From the NCBI RefSeq assembly GCF_001689125.2, contig NZ_CP015405.2, forward strand, positions 1,579,001 through 1,643,000: DNA of 64,000 nt, read 5' to 3'. The notes under the pieces were generated by a model that saw only the letters and a list, made by a program, of their open reading frames with translations, was not told the origin of the DNA and made no database searches. Below, piece by piece: positions 25,393-32,917 of this stretch. A program made the translations under genes and the position numbers. The DNA comes from Blautia pseudococcoides (GTDB lineage Bacteria > Bacillota > Clostridia > Lachnospirales > Lachnospiraceae). Numbering within the stretch: the first letter of the stretch is position 1; every line of letters begins with the position of its first letter.

Positions 25393-26652
25393 CTAGTGCC
25401 TTCTGCTCTCTTTGTCCTGGTACATACCCTTATCGGCACGCTCCAACAGTTGATATGCGCGCTCTTGTGTATTTAGATCTACTTCCGCGATGCCGAAACT
25501 GAAGGCCGGTATGTGCTCAAATTTTCCCTCCGCAACCTCAGAACGCATTTTCTCCAGTTTTTCTTTCGCATCGGCCTCGCTGCACCCGGAAAGCACAATC
25601 ACAAATTCATCGCCGCCAACCCTTGCAAATATATCCTTTTCCCGAAGCCGGCCGAGGATATACTGGGAAAACTGCACGAGATAAGAATCCCCCGCGGCAT
25701 GCCCCTGACTGTCGTTGATACGTTTCAGTCCGTCCAAATCTATGTACGCCAGGGAAAACTGCTGTTTTTTCTCCAAAAGGAGTTCCATCTGCTCCATCAG
25801 ATACTGGCGGGAAAACAGCCCTGTCAGTGTATCCCTGTCGCTCCTGTTTTTCAGTTCCTCCGTCCGCCGCTCCTGCCGGGCAAGCTTTTGGGACAGCTCC
25901 CGGTTCCGGATCTCGCTTCGGTGTTCCACAATGATAGAATACAGATGGAACAGGCAGCGGATAATAAAGAATTCTTTGAGTGCTGCCGCCCCGATCAACA
26001 GCAAAGGCAGTAATGACCACGGAATCCCCGCGATACAGAGCAGGCTGTCCAGGAGCAGGAAAACATTACATAACCAAAGGAAAACCATAAACGGCCGTTT
26101 TTCTTCACTGAGAGCCTGCACACGGAGTACTTCCTGCAGCTTAGGCCGGTACAGGATAACAATGTCCGCCAAGATACTGATAGCTACAGCAGTTGAGATT
26201 GTCACGATCCGCCATCCGGGCTTGTGCAGTATGAGTCCCATCGGTATTTTCACGGCCAAGGAAACCAATCCGATCAATATCATATGAAATGCGATATAGA
26301 GAGGCTGGGTAAGGCTTACCATGAAGGTCCCTTTGGACCATTCATTTCGTCTTAGGCACCAGCGGAAGGCATCACATAGAAATGCCAGCAAATAGACAAC
26401 CGTCAGGTGCAGCTCCAGCATACACCATAGACAAAACAAGATCAGTTCGGGCAATATATATAAGAAACTATGGACCAACGTACATTTACGGGCATATCCC
26501 AAAGCTATCATTGTCCGAAGGGATGTATACCCCCGGAGCAGATAAAGGGCCGCCGGTATGAGCAGGCTCCATCCAATAGAAATCTCCAGTATTCTCCCCC
26601 TCCTTCCCTGCGGTATCTCCAGTTCACATGTTCCCTTGCCGCCATATAGCAT
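25393..26652 (-). CDS. Membrane-bound diguanylate cyclase (GGDEF) with I-site
   Basis: The product has a multi-helix membrane sensor, a linker coiled coil (SQKLARQERRTEELKNRSD) and a GGDEF domain (RDTLTGLFSRQYL, YIDLDGLKRINDSQGHAAGD, FARVGGDEFVIVL). The inhibitory site RxxD is present as REKD just before the active site. The exact start is uncertain: ATG 26652 has no good ribosome site, whereas AAGGAGGGGGAG lies about 20 codons inside, just before ILEISIGWSLL, where only rare starts exist. It forms an operon with the next cyclase; the similar layout suggests ancient duplication. Confidence 0.85.
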   Translation of the reverse strand: MLYGGKGTCELEIPQGRRGRILEISIGWSLLIPAALYLLRGYTSLRTMIALGYARKCTLVHSFLYILPELILFCLWCMLELHLTVVYLLAFLCDAFRWCLRRNEWSKGTFMVSLTQPLYIAFHMILIGLVSLAVKIPMGLILHKPGWRIVTISTAVAISILADIVILYRPKLQEVLRVQALSEEKRPFMVFLWLCNVFLLLDSLLCIAGIPWSLLPLLLIGAAALKEFFIIRCLFHLYSIIVEHRSEIRNRELSQKLARQERRTEELKNRSDRDTLTGLFSRQYLMEQMELLLEKKQQFSLAYIDLDGLKRINDSQGHAAGDSYLVQFSQYILGRLREKDIFARVGGDEFVIVLSGCSEADAKEKLEKMRSEVAEGKFEHIPAFSFGIAEVDLNTQERAYQLLERADKGMYQDKESRRH

Positions 26653-26707
26653 CCACTATTTGCATTCAGATTATATATAGCTCTATGTTGTCTTCTTAAC
26701 TCTCATA

Positions 26708-26965
26708 TTAATGCCATATTCCCGGTCCTTGAAATATATCTGCCGTCCTGTCCTTCACTGTGAAAGTCAGACCATCAAACGTGTGATATACCTGGTCTGT
26801 GGTATAGAAAGCTCCGTTCGGCAGAAAAATCTGATACTTGCACCCATAAAGCCTCTGACGTTTTTTTCGCATCCGCTCTAATTCCCAATCCGTAAAGATT
26901 AAAATACCGATCACCATCTGAAAAACAAAAGAATTACTCCAGGCATTTAAAAAATAACCCCACAT
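26708..26965 (-). CDS. Small membrane protein, unknown
   Basis: The 85-residue protein has one hydrophobic segment near the N-terminus (FVFQMVIGILIFTDW), a basic stretch (RMRKKRQRLYG) and a beta-rich tail (YQIFLPNGAFYTTDQVYHTF). It lies upstream of, and on the same strand as, the two diguanylate cyclase genes and may be co-transcribed. I recognise no family. Confidence 0.5.
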   Translation of the reverse strand: MWGYFLNAWSNSFVFQMVIGILIFTDWELERMRKKRQRLYGCKYQIFLPNGAFYTTDQVYHTFDGLTFTVKDRTADIFQGPGIWH

Positions 26966-27174
26966 TTATACCTCCCAACATTTTTTTATTATATTGTGTT
27001 TCTCCTGGAAATGCAATTGTTGCTTTTGTTAATATGGTAAGAATAGGCAAATTCACCTCCCCTTTCTGGCTATGATTCTAATTCTATTCACATTTCAATC
27101 CATGTTTTGGATATATGGCAATGTATTCCTGTATTATAGCACATTCCCATACAAAATAAATATTAAGAGTATTT

Positions 27175-27300
27175 TTGCGGACAATAAGCATACCGCCTAA
27201 ACACGTCCGAAGCCAGCTGCCTCCCCAAGGCCTCGGCAATTTGACTCCGGCAGGAATTATGGACACAGACAAAAGCCACTTTCACCTTCTCTCTATCCAT
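27175..27300 (-). pseudogene. Arsenate reductase (thioredoxin-dependent ArsC/LMW phosphatase fold), N-terminal fragment
   Basis: From ATG 27300 the frame reads [20 protein letters not shown] and [23 protein letters not shown] is the catalytic P-loop (CX5R) of ArsC arsenate reductases. It breaks off after about 40 codons into RRYAYCP-like sequence. It directly follows a thioredoxin-like fragment, the same order as in arsenic-resistance clusters. Confidence 0.7.
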
Positions 27301-27440
27301 TTATCTCTGTACCTCTTTCAACAGCCTGACAACTTCATCCTTCTTTAAGCACCTTCCCAAAACAGACCACCTTCCCATCTACCACCAGCGCCGGGGTAGT
27401 AAGGATGTGAACGACTACCTGTTCCACCGGCTGGGCATTC
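27301..27440 (-). pseudogene. Small thioredoxin-like (redox-active disulfide) protein, C-terminal fragment
   Basis: The sequence reads ILTTPALVVDGKVVCFGKVL, with the cis-proline motif TPALVVDGKV of small archaeal-type thioredoxins. It then reads KDEVVRLLKEVQR to a stop at 27301-27303 in a frame shifted by one base (an extra G in GAAGGATGA). The Cys-x-x-Cys half is missing. Together with the ArsC piece it is a relic of an arsenic-resistance operon. Confidence 0.6.
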
Positions 27441-27489
27441 CCATCCTGGGAGCAAAGGCGCGGGAACGATGCACCCGTCCATTCCTGCA

Positions 27490-27815
27490 GCCATCAATGC
27501 CAGGTCATCACGGACAGCTGCTACATTATACTCAATATAATAAACGATTTCATCATATGGTCCCGCACTTGTCCAGTAATTCCCAAAGTTATTATTTTTC
27601 AGTGACGTGATAACAGACCGGGGATTGTACAGCCTCTTGCCGGATTTCGAGTAAAAGCCGTCATACCAGCCCTGTAACCCTTCCCTTGTCAGGCACGGTT
27701 CGGCTGTACAGGAGAGGTATCGGTCAAATAACATGTCCACCTCTTCTTCTGTAAAACCAAAATACTGAGAAAATTTTTCTTCCGATGCCATGGTATACTC
27801 CAGAAACATGTTCAA
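27490..27815 (-). pseudogene. AAA-ATPase-like/PD-(D/E)XK fusion protein, central fragment
   Basis: The frame holds LNMFLEYTMASEEKFSQYFG, FTEEEVDMLFDRYLSC, LTREGLQGWYDGFYSK and RLYNPRSVITSLKNNNFGNY. These are the linker motifs of the bacterial AAA-ATPase_like/DUF1703 family (FGFTEEEV...GWYDGY...LYNPWSV...YW). Both the Walker-bearing N-terminus and the nuclease C-terminus are missing. Open frame on either side (to 27345 and 27905) is unrelated sequence. Confidence 0.65.
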
Positions 27816-28099
27816 CTCTGAGCCGCAAGGAAGCTGAAAGCTTGAAAAACCAAACGGAAGGATCGTCTGCCAGTTCAGATGCCCAGAACCATGAAGGATT
27901 TCCACGGATTCTGCTTTTAATTGGATCTGCTGTCCTGCTGATTAGCGGTATTGTTTTTGCAAAACTTTATACTTAAATTGAACAACCTCTGTCCTGATGG
28001 ACGGGGGCTGTTTTGCCATCTCTCCAGTAAACGAAAAGTTATTCAGACGTCAGGCAAACTGTGCTATACTTATATGGTATAGCGAAAAAGGAACCGTGT

Positions 28100-28345
28100 G
28101 CTCCACCTGCACTAACTTCTGCTGTTGACCGTTATGCCATAGACTGCGCCTATGACGGGGAGGATGCTCTGGCGCAATACAGCATTAACAATTATGACCT
28201 CCTCATTTTAGACCTTAATCTGCCCAAACTTGACGGGATGGAAGTATTGCGGCGAATTCGTCAGCAGGATAAGACTATGCGTATACTCATCCTTTCTGCG
28301 CGGAGCAGTGTTCCGGATAAGGTCGCATTGATCAGAGGCAGCTCC
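28100..28345 (+). pseudogene. Response regulator receiver-domain fragment
   Basis: The frame reads [40 protein letters not shown] and [16 protein letters not shown], with phospho-acceptor Asp in LLILDLNLP. It stops matching just after the SAR motif ([12 protein letters not shown]) and joins a histidine-kinase fragment out of frame. The N-terminal acidic pair and the whole DNA-binding domain are missing, so one deletion removed the regulator's C-terminus and the kinase's N-terminus together. Confidence 0.75.
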
Positions 28346-28692
28346 ATCAGAGAGTTGAATTGCCAGAGGCTACGGGAGAGGTGCTGCAGCTTACTTCGTC
28401 TTTTAACAGCATGATGGACAGATTAGAGGCTTCCTTTGAAGTACAGAAAAACTTTTTCTCAAATGCCGCCCATGAACTCAAAACTCCCCTGGCAGTCTTA
28501 AAGACTTCCCTGCAGGTGCTGGAAATGGATGATGAGCCTTCTATCCTACCGTGCAGATCAATCCCGTTCCCAGAAAATTCCGGGTTCTGGTCTTGGGCTT
28601 TCCGTTGTGAAGACAATTGTAGAGAGCTGCGGCGGTGATATTACATTGAAAAGTACAGTAGGTGTTGGAACTGCGATTACCGTCATCTTATA
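28345..28692 (+). pseudogene. Sensor histidine kinase, HAMP/HisKA fragment joined to ATPase tail
   Basis: The first part reads [20 protein letters not shown] (HAMP end), then FFSNAAHELKTPLAVLKTSL with the phospho-acceptor His. After LEMDDEPS there is a jump and frame change to SRSQKIPGSGLGLSVVKTIV and STVGVGTAITVIL, the G2 box and end of the ATPase domain. The N and G1 boxes are missing, so a second internal deletion of roughly 100 codons has occurred. Its last bases lie within the tandem duplication that follows. Confidence 0.75.
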
Positions 28693-29215
28693 AATAAATG
28701 CCTGCCGTATAATTCCAGGCAAAAGCGCAGACTATAATTTTACATTTACATCTGCTGTTTCATCAAGAATGCATCTCAGATACACAAACTAATTTTAATT
28801 CGTCGGAGGGAAACGAAATGACTAAAAAATATAAAATCATGATTGGAATCCTTGTCCTCTTTCTCTGTATAGCTGCGGGAGGCTTCCTTTATTATAAAAT
28901 GGCTGCTCCGCCGGGTGAAAAATTCCTGGCTTATCAGTAGGTGTTGGAACTGCGATTACCGTCATCTTATAAATAAATGCCTGCCGTATAATTCCAGGCA
29001 AAAGCGCAGACTATAATTTTACATTTACATCTGCTGTTTCATCAAGAATGCATCTCAGATACACAAACTAATTTTAATTCGTCGGAGGGAAACGAAATGA
29101 CTAAAAAATATAAAATCATGATTGGAATCCTTGTCCTCTTTCTCTGTATAGCTGCGGGAGGCTTCCTTTATTATAAAATGGCTGCTCCGCCGGGTGAAAA
29201 ATTCCTGGCTTATCA
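28654..29215. repeat. Tandem direct duplication, two copies of about 280 bp
   Basis: Sequence from CAGTAGGTGTTGGAACTG (28,654) through the kinase stop, the spacer, the ribosome site and the first 39 codons of the amidase is repeated almost exactly from 28,935 to about 29,215. The copies abut at CAG. The only overlap at the join is the 2-3 bases CA(G). The lack of divergence suggests a recent event. Confidence 0.9.
28818..28940 (+). pseudogene. Truncated duplicate of amidase 5' end (40-codon leader frame)
   Basis: The first copy of the duplicated segment begins with the same GTCGGAGGGAAACGAA ribosome site and ATG (28818) as the full amidase. It encodes the same signal-anchor (MTKKYKIMIGILVLFLCIAA) and ends FLAYQ-stop where the second copy begins. 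If transcribed, it would be translated as a 40-residue membrane peptide ahead of the real gene. Confidence 0.8.
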
Positions 29216-30641
29216 TAATGAGGAATTGATATCCAATATCGACAGCCAGCTTTCCGGTTTGGATATGGCCGGTATCGTCCGGAATAAGGAAAAGTATGTA
29301 ATTGAACAAGAGATTGCAGATATCCAGGACAATATAAAAGATGGCAGCCTTACCTATGAGGAACTGACAGCCATCTGTCTTTATAGGATCAAGACCCTGG
29401 ATCAAAATAAACATGGTTTTAATTCCGTCCTGACCATCAATCCCCATGCGATGGAAGAAGCCCGCCAAAAAGATCAGGAGCGTAAAAGCCGGACAGAAAA
29501 CACCTCTGAAATATTCGGAATTCCGGTTCTGTTAAAAGATAACATCAATACTTCCGGAATTCCTACCAGTGCCGGCGCTGCTGCACTGGCAGATTTTATT
29601 CCTGCCGAGGATGCTGATGTTGCAGCCGGTTTAAAAAAACGCGGCGCTATTATTTTAGGGAAAAATAATCTTTCTGAATTTGCCGGATACATGTCCAGCA
29701 TAGCCCCCGCCGGATACAGTAACGCAAAAGGACAGACCATCAATCCTTTCGGGCCTTTAAAAATATCAGCATCCGGCTCCAGCAGCGGAAGCGCTGTTTC
29801 CGTAACTGCCAATCTGGCCCCTGTATCTATCGGCACAGAAACAGACGGTTCCATCGTTGCACCCGCATCCGCAGGCTCAGTAGTTGGCTTTAAGCCTACC
29901 CGTTCCACAGTCTCCGGTACAGGTATTCTCCCCCTCATACGGCAGATAGATACCCCTGGCCCAATCACAAAGAGCGTCCAGGATGCAGCGGTTGTATACA
30001 ATGCCATGTCTGATCAGGCTATCACCCCTGCATGGGATAAAGAGTATCTGCAAGGTAAAACCATCGGATTAACCAGCTATGAATATAATGACAAATCTCA
30101 GGTAAGTATCCTGAAAGAAGCACTTCAGAATGCAGGTGCAAAAGTCATCGATATTACACTCAGCCAAGAAGGAGTCTTTATCTTCAGCAATATCCAATTG
30201 ACATTCAAAAAAGATTACGAAGATTTTGCCAGTGTTTATGGTTTGCCAGTCAAGACCCTGGACAACCTGATAGCCTTTAATAATAAAGAAAAAGAGACAA
30301 ATGCCAAATATGGCCAGGACTATCTCGAAGAAGCGGCAAAGAAGGAAGCCACAGATTCTGATGAAATCAACAAAAGTATTAAAAAGGCCGAATCCGTTCT
30401 AAATACAGCCTTTAGAGAAAATGATCTGGACGGCATTGCGTTTTTAAACAGTACGGCCTCCACTTTGCCTGCAGCGGCAGGCTTCCCTGAACTCACACTC
30501 CCTTTAGGGAGGGATAAGGACGGTGTACCACAGGGAGCCACCTTAACCGTTCCATCCGGCGAAGATGAGGCGCTGTTAAAAATGGGGTATAGTTTTCAGG
30601 AATATACAAAGGGCCGCATAAATCCACTGGAAACTCCCTAG
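29097..30641 (+). CDS. Amidase-signature-family enzyme, membrane-anchored or secreted
   Basis: The 514-residue protein starts at ATG 29097 with GGAGGGAAACGAA. A hydrophobic N-terminal segment (residues 8-27) directs it to the membrane or outside. The amidase-signature Ser-cisSer-Lys triad is visible: Lys in IPVLLKDNINT, cis-Ser in SASGSSSGSAV and the nucleophile Ser in GSIVAPASAGSVVGFKP. Such enzymes hydrolyse amides; extracellular Firmicute members are poorly characterised. The gene lies after a two-component remnant and a tandem duplication of its own 5' end. Confidence 0.88.
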   Translation: MTKKYKIMIGILVLFLCIAAGGFLYYKMAAPPGEKFLAYHNEELISNIDSQLSGLDMAGIVRNKEKYVIEQEIADIQDNIKDGSLTYEELTAICLYRIKTLDQNKHGFNSVLTINPHAMEEARQKDQERKSRTENTSEIFGIPVLLKDNINTSGIPTSAGAAALADFIPAEDADVAAGLKKRGAIILGKNNLSEFAGYMSSIAPAGYSNAKGQTINPFGPLKISASGSSSGSAVSVTANLAPVSIGTETDGSIVAPASAGSVVGFKPTRSTVSGTGILPLIRQIDTPGPITKSVQDAAVVYNAMSDQAITPAWDKEYLQGKTIGLTSYEYNDKSQVSILKEALQNAGAKVIDITLSQEGVFIFSNIQLTFKKDYEDFASVYGLPVKTLDNLIAFNNKEKETNAKYGQDYLEEAAKKEATDSDEINKSIKKAESVLNTAFRENDLDGIAFLNSTASTLPAAAGFPELTLPLGRDKDGVPQGATLTVPSGEDEALLKMGYSFQEYTKGRINPLETP

Positions 30642-30700
30642 TGTAACAGCCAGTTGTAATCATGTTTGCTACACTAGGTTCAATATGGGCTTTACTAACC

Positions 30701-30929
30701 CTATCCTTCAGAGACATTATAATCCACCGCCCGCTTAGGCTTCTCAATGCTTCGCCGGGCGGATTGTCTCGAATAGTTTCGCAAACGTGGATGTGAACAA
30801 TCAGCACCCACGCCTAAATCCTCCAAGAGCTGCTTTATCTGCCCGCACATCTCGGCCTTGTCTTCAACCACCAGTGCTCTCCGCTTTTCGTATTTCTTCT
30901 CATCCTTAGCAACATTTTCATATAGCTGG
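30701..30929 (-). other. Unidentified C-terminal gene fragment
   Basis: Minus-strand coding-like sequence reads SQLYENVAKDEKKYEKRRAL, VVEDKAEMCGQIKQLLEDLG and IEKPKRAVDYNVSEG before a stop at 30701-30703. No start or ribosome site is visible, and the GNAT stop at 30930 abuts its upstream end. It looks like the tail of a helical protein, perhaps from a mobile element, but I cannot name the family. Confidence 0.3.
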
Positions 30930-31409
30930 CTAAATCATTATGGAAAAGAAATCGCTGTCCTCATACGGATAATCATAATCCACTGGCAATTGGTCCTTTG
31001 AAATCTTATGAAACCCGGCTTTTTCATAAAATTGATGCGCTCTGTCTGTATTTCTAGGGGTATCTAAAATTATCTTTTTCACGCCATTCTCTTTTGCAAA
31101 GCTCAAAAGCGTTTCATATAATTGCCGTCCTAAATGGTGCGGTTTTCCGCGGTAGGGTTCATAAACGAAAAACTTCTTCAGAATAGCAAGGCCGCTGCTG
31201 TACATCATTAGACCGATGGATCCAGCTACTTTCCCCTGCTCCTTTGCAACCCAGAAATTCCCGCCATTATCCAAATATTTTTCTCTGATATGTAACAGTT
31301 CTGGCTGATCGTCTACGGATACAAGAGGGCGTGTACCGTCATTTTGACAATGCAGGACAAGCGCAATGATTTCTTCACGATCCGCTTCGATATATGTTTG
31401 AATTTCCAT
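30930..31409 (-). CDS. GNAT-family N-acetyltransferase
   Basis: The 159-residue protein has the GNAT core: FWVAKEQGKVAGSIGLMMY (beta strands 2-4), then the acetyl-CoA pyrophosphate loop region YEPYRGKPHHLGRQLYETLL (R/Q-x-x-G-x-G/A type, slightly diverged), and the C-terminal NTDRAHQFYEKAGF signature. The substrate is unknown. It overlaps the end of a truncated QueG-like frame, which shows the debris was joined upstream of this intact gene. Confidence 0.82.
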   Translation of the reverse strand: MEIQTYIEADREEIIALVLHCQNDGTRPLVSVDDQPELLHIREKYLDNGGNFWVAKEQGKVAGSIGLMMYSSGLAILKKFFVYEPYRGKPHHLGRQLYETLLSFAKENGVKKIILDTPRNTDRAHQFYEKAGFHKISKDQLPVDYDYPYEDSDFFSIMI

Positions 31410-31624
31410 TCTGCCGCCTCCTCATAGAATATATTGATTTTCTTTTCTTGTGGAACCGTTTTTTCTACTGCCGCCGCAGCAAATTTTTTCTCGGTTTCGG
31501 GAAACCTATGGATTCGTTGCTCCAATTTGTCAGCGTACCCCGACATTTGGCTTACCGGAATAATACCGCATTTATCATATCCAAGCTCTTCTGCCTTCTC
31601 CACAATCTGCAATGCTGTATCCAT
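31313..31624 (-). pseudogene. QueG-like/4Fe-4S protein, N-terminal fragment
   Basis: From ATG 31624 (GGGGGAAAGCTTA upstream) the frame encodes MDTALQIVEKAEELGYDKCG, IIPVSQMSGYADKLEQRIHR and FPETEKKF, resembling the N-terminus of epoxyqueuosine-reductase-like iron-sulfur proteins of Clostridia. After about 65 codons it runs into unrelated sequence overlapping the GNAT gene. The cobalamin and iron-sulfur domains are missing. Confidence 0.5.
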
Positions 31625-31756
31625 TAAGCTTTCCCCCACAATGCCTTGACATATCACTTCCATAAAAATATAATAATATACATAGACTGTTTTGTATTAT
31701 AGAATTATTAGAATCATTAATTCATTTTTTATGAACTATTGTTGTGAGGGAGAATT

Positions 31757-32662
31757 ATGGAGATAAAATATCTTAACACTTTTAAAGCCATACTGGAAAC
31801 TGGGAGTTTTCAGAAAGCGGCTGAATATCTTAACTATGCACAATCTACCATCACCCTGCAAATGCAGGCGTTGGAGCAGGAGCTTTCTGTAAAATTGTTT
31901 GAAAAAATAGGTCGTAATATGAAGTTGACACAGGCAGGGAAAGAGCTGATTCCATATATAGATGGTGTGATTGAAGCTGTTCAGCGATTGGAAAATCATG
32001 GAAAGGGCAATCAGGAGTTGACTGGGAACTTACGCGTCGCCATACCGGAAACCCTTCTTGCTTATCAAATGCCACAGATTTTGAAGCGATTCCGAAACAT
32101 GGCCCCTAATGTAACATTGTCAATACATTCTTCAAATTGCTATGATATACGGGCACAGGTGATGAATGGGGCCGTTGACCTCGGCGTCCACTATGATATT
32201 GGCGGCTACGGAAATACTATTGTAGCTGAAAAACTACACCATTACGAGTTTGTTTTGATTGGCAGTGTAGAGCTTGATATGACAGATATAGATTTTATCA
32301 CAGAAAATCAACGAAAAGAACTATGTTTACTGGCCGATCAAAGCAGCTGCTATTATAAGAATTTCCGTGAATATTTACAGGCCAAAAACATTATTTTAGA
32401 AAGTGAAGTCAATCTTTTCAGTACGGAAGCAATAAAACAACTTGTAAAAGAAAATCTGGGGATTGCATATCTCCCCCATTTCACCATAGAGGAAGAATTA
32501 GAAAATAATATCATCCGGGAAATCCCCACCGCTATCCAAAGCAAATGGGTTGGGACAGTATGTACATATCATAAGAATAAATGGATGACACCTGCTATGC
32601 GTTTATTCCTACAACTTCTTAAGGAAATAGAGACTCCTATCAGTGGAAGTTTAGCATTATGA
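31757..32662 (+). CDS. LysR-family transcriptional regulator
   Basis: The 301-residue protein starts at ATG 31757 with GAGGGAGAATT upstream. The N-terminal winged helix is classic (YLNTFKAILETGSFQKAAEY, LNYAQSTITLQMQALEQELS, VKLFEKIGRNMKLTQAGKEL). The C-terminal periplasmic-binding-like domain spans about residues 90-295. It is followed by a strong terminator. No adjacent divergent target is intact; the truncated QueG-like/GNAT side lies on the other strand and may once have been its target. Confidence 0.93.
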   Translation: MEIKYLNTFKAILETGSFQKAAEYLNYAQSTITLQMQALEQELSVKLFEKIGRNMKLTQAGKELIPYIDGVIEAVQRLENHGKGNQELTGNLRVAIPETLLAYQMPQILKRFRNMAPNVTLSIHSSNCYDIRAQVMNGAVDLGVHYDIGGYGNTIVAEKLHHYEFVLIGSVELDMTDIDFITENQRKELCLLADQSSCYYKNFREYLQAKNIILESEVNLFSTEAIKQLVKENLGIAYLPHFTIEEELENNIIREIPTAIQSKWVGTVCTYHKNKWMTPAMRLFLQLLKEIETPISGSLAL

Positions 32663-32732
32663 AAAATTTTAGAGGGTACATAATACCCCGCGATCCCGAC
32701 AGTTTCCATATGACAGTTTTCGCCTTTCCAGC

Positions 32733-32769
32733 CGGCGCAGCCCAATGTTTTAATGGCTGCGCCGTTTTT
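32733..32769 (+). terminator. Rho-independent terminator after LysR gene
   Basis: A 10-base perfect stem CGGCGCAGCC/GGCTGCGCCG (32733-32742 and 32755-32764) with a 12-base loop is followed by TTTTTG. It lies about 70 bases after the LysR stop and separates the accessory half from the mannan locus. Confidence 0.85.
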
Positions 32770-32917
32770 GCTTCAAAACTCGAGATCCCTATTTCTTGAA
32801 AACGCTGATCCTCATCAAGCACCGCCAGATATTCCGGATTGGTGGATAGCGCTTCCGCCCTACTTCGGGCTCACGCTCACCTTTTCATTGTAAACATACT
32901 CATATGGCATGAACCGG

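Noticed and set aside
27785..27976. Plus-strand frame ending in a hydrophobic segment (RILLLIGSAVLLISGIVF)
   Set aside because: The end resembles a membrane helix, but the first half is antisense to the AAA-ATPase-like fragment and no ribosome site is present; at most a fragment, not listed as a gene.
32640..32822. Minus-strand frame with a plausible piece (NPEYLAVLDEDQRFQEIG)
   Set aside because: It reads straight through the LysR terminator hairpin and has no recognisable domain; too weak to call.
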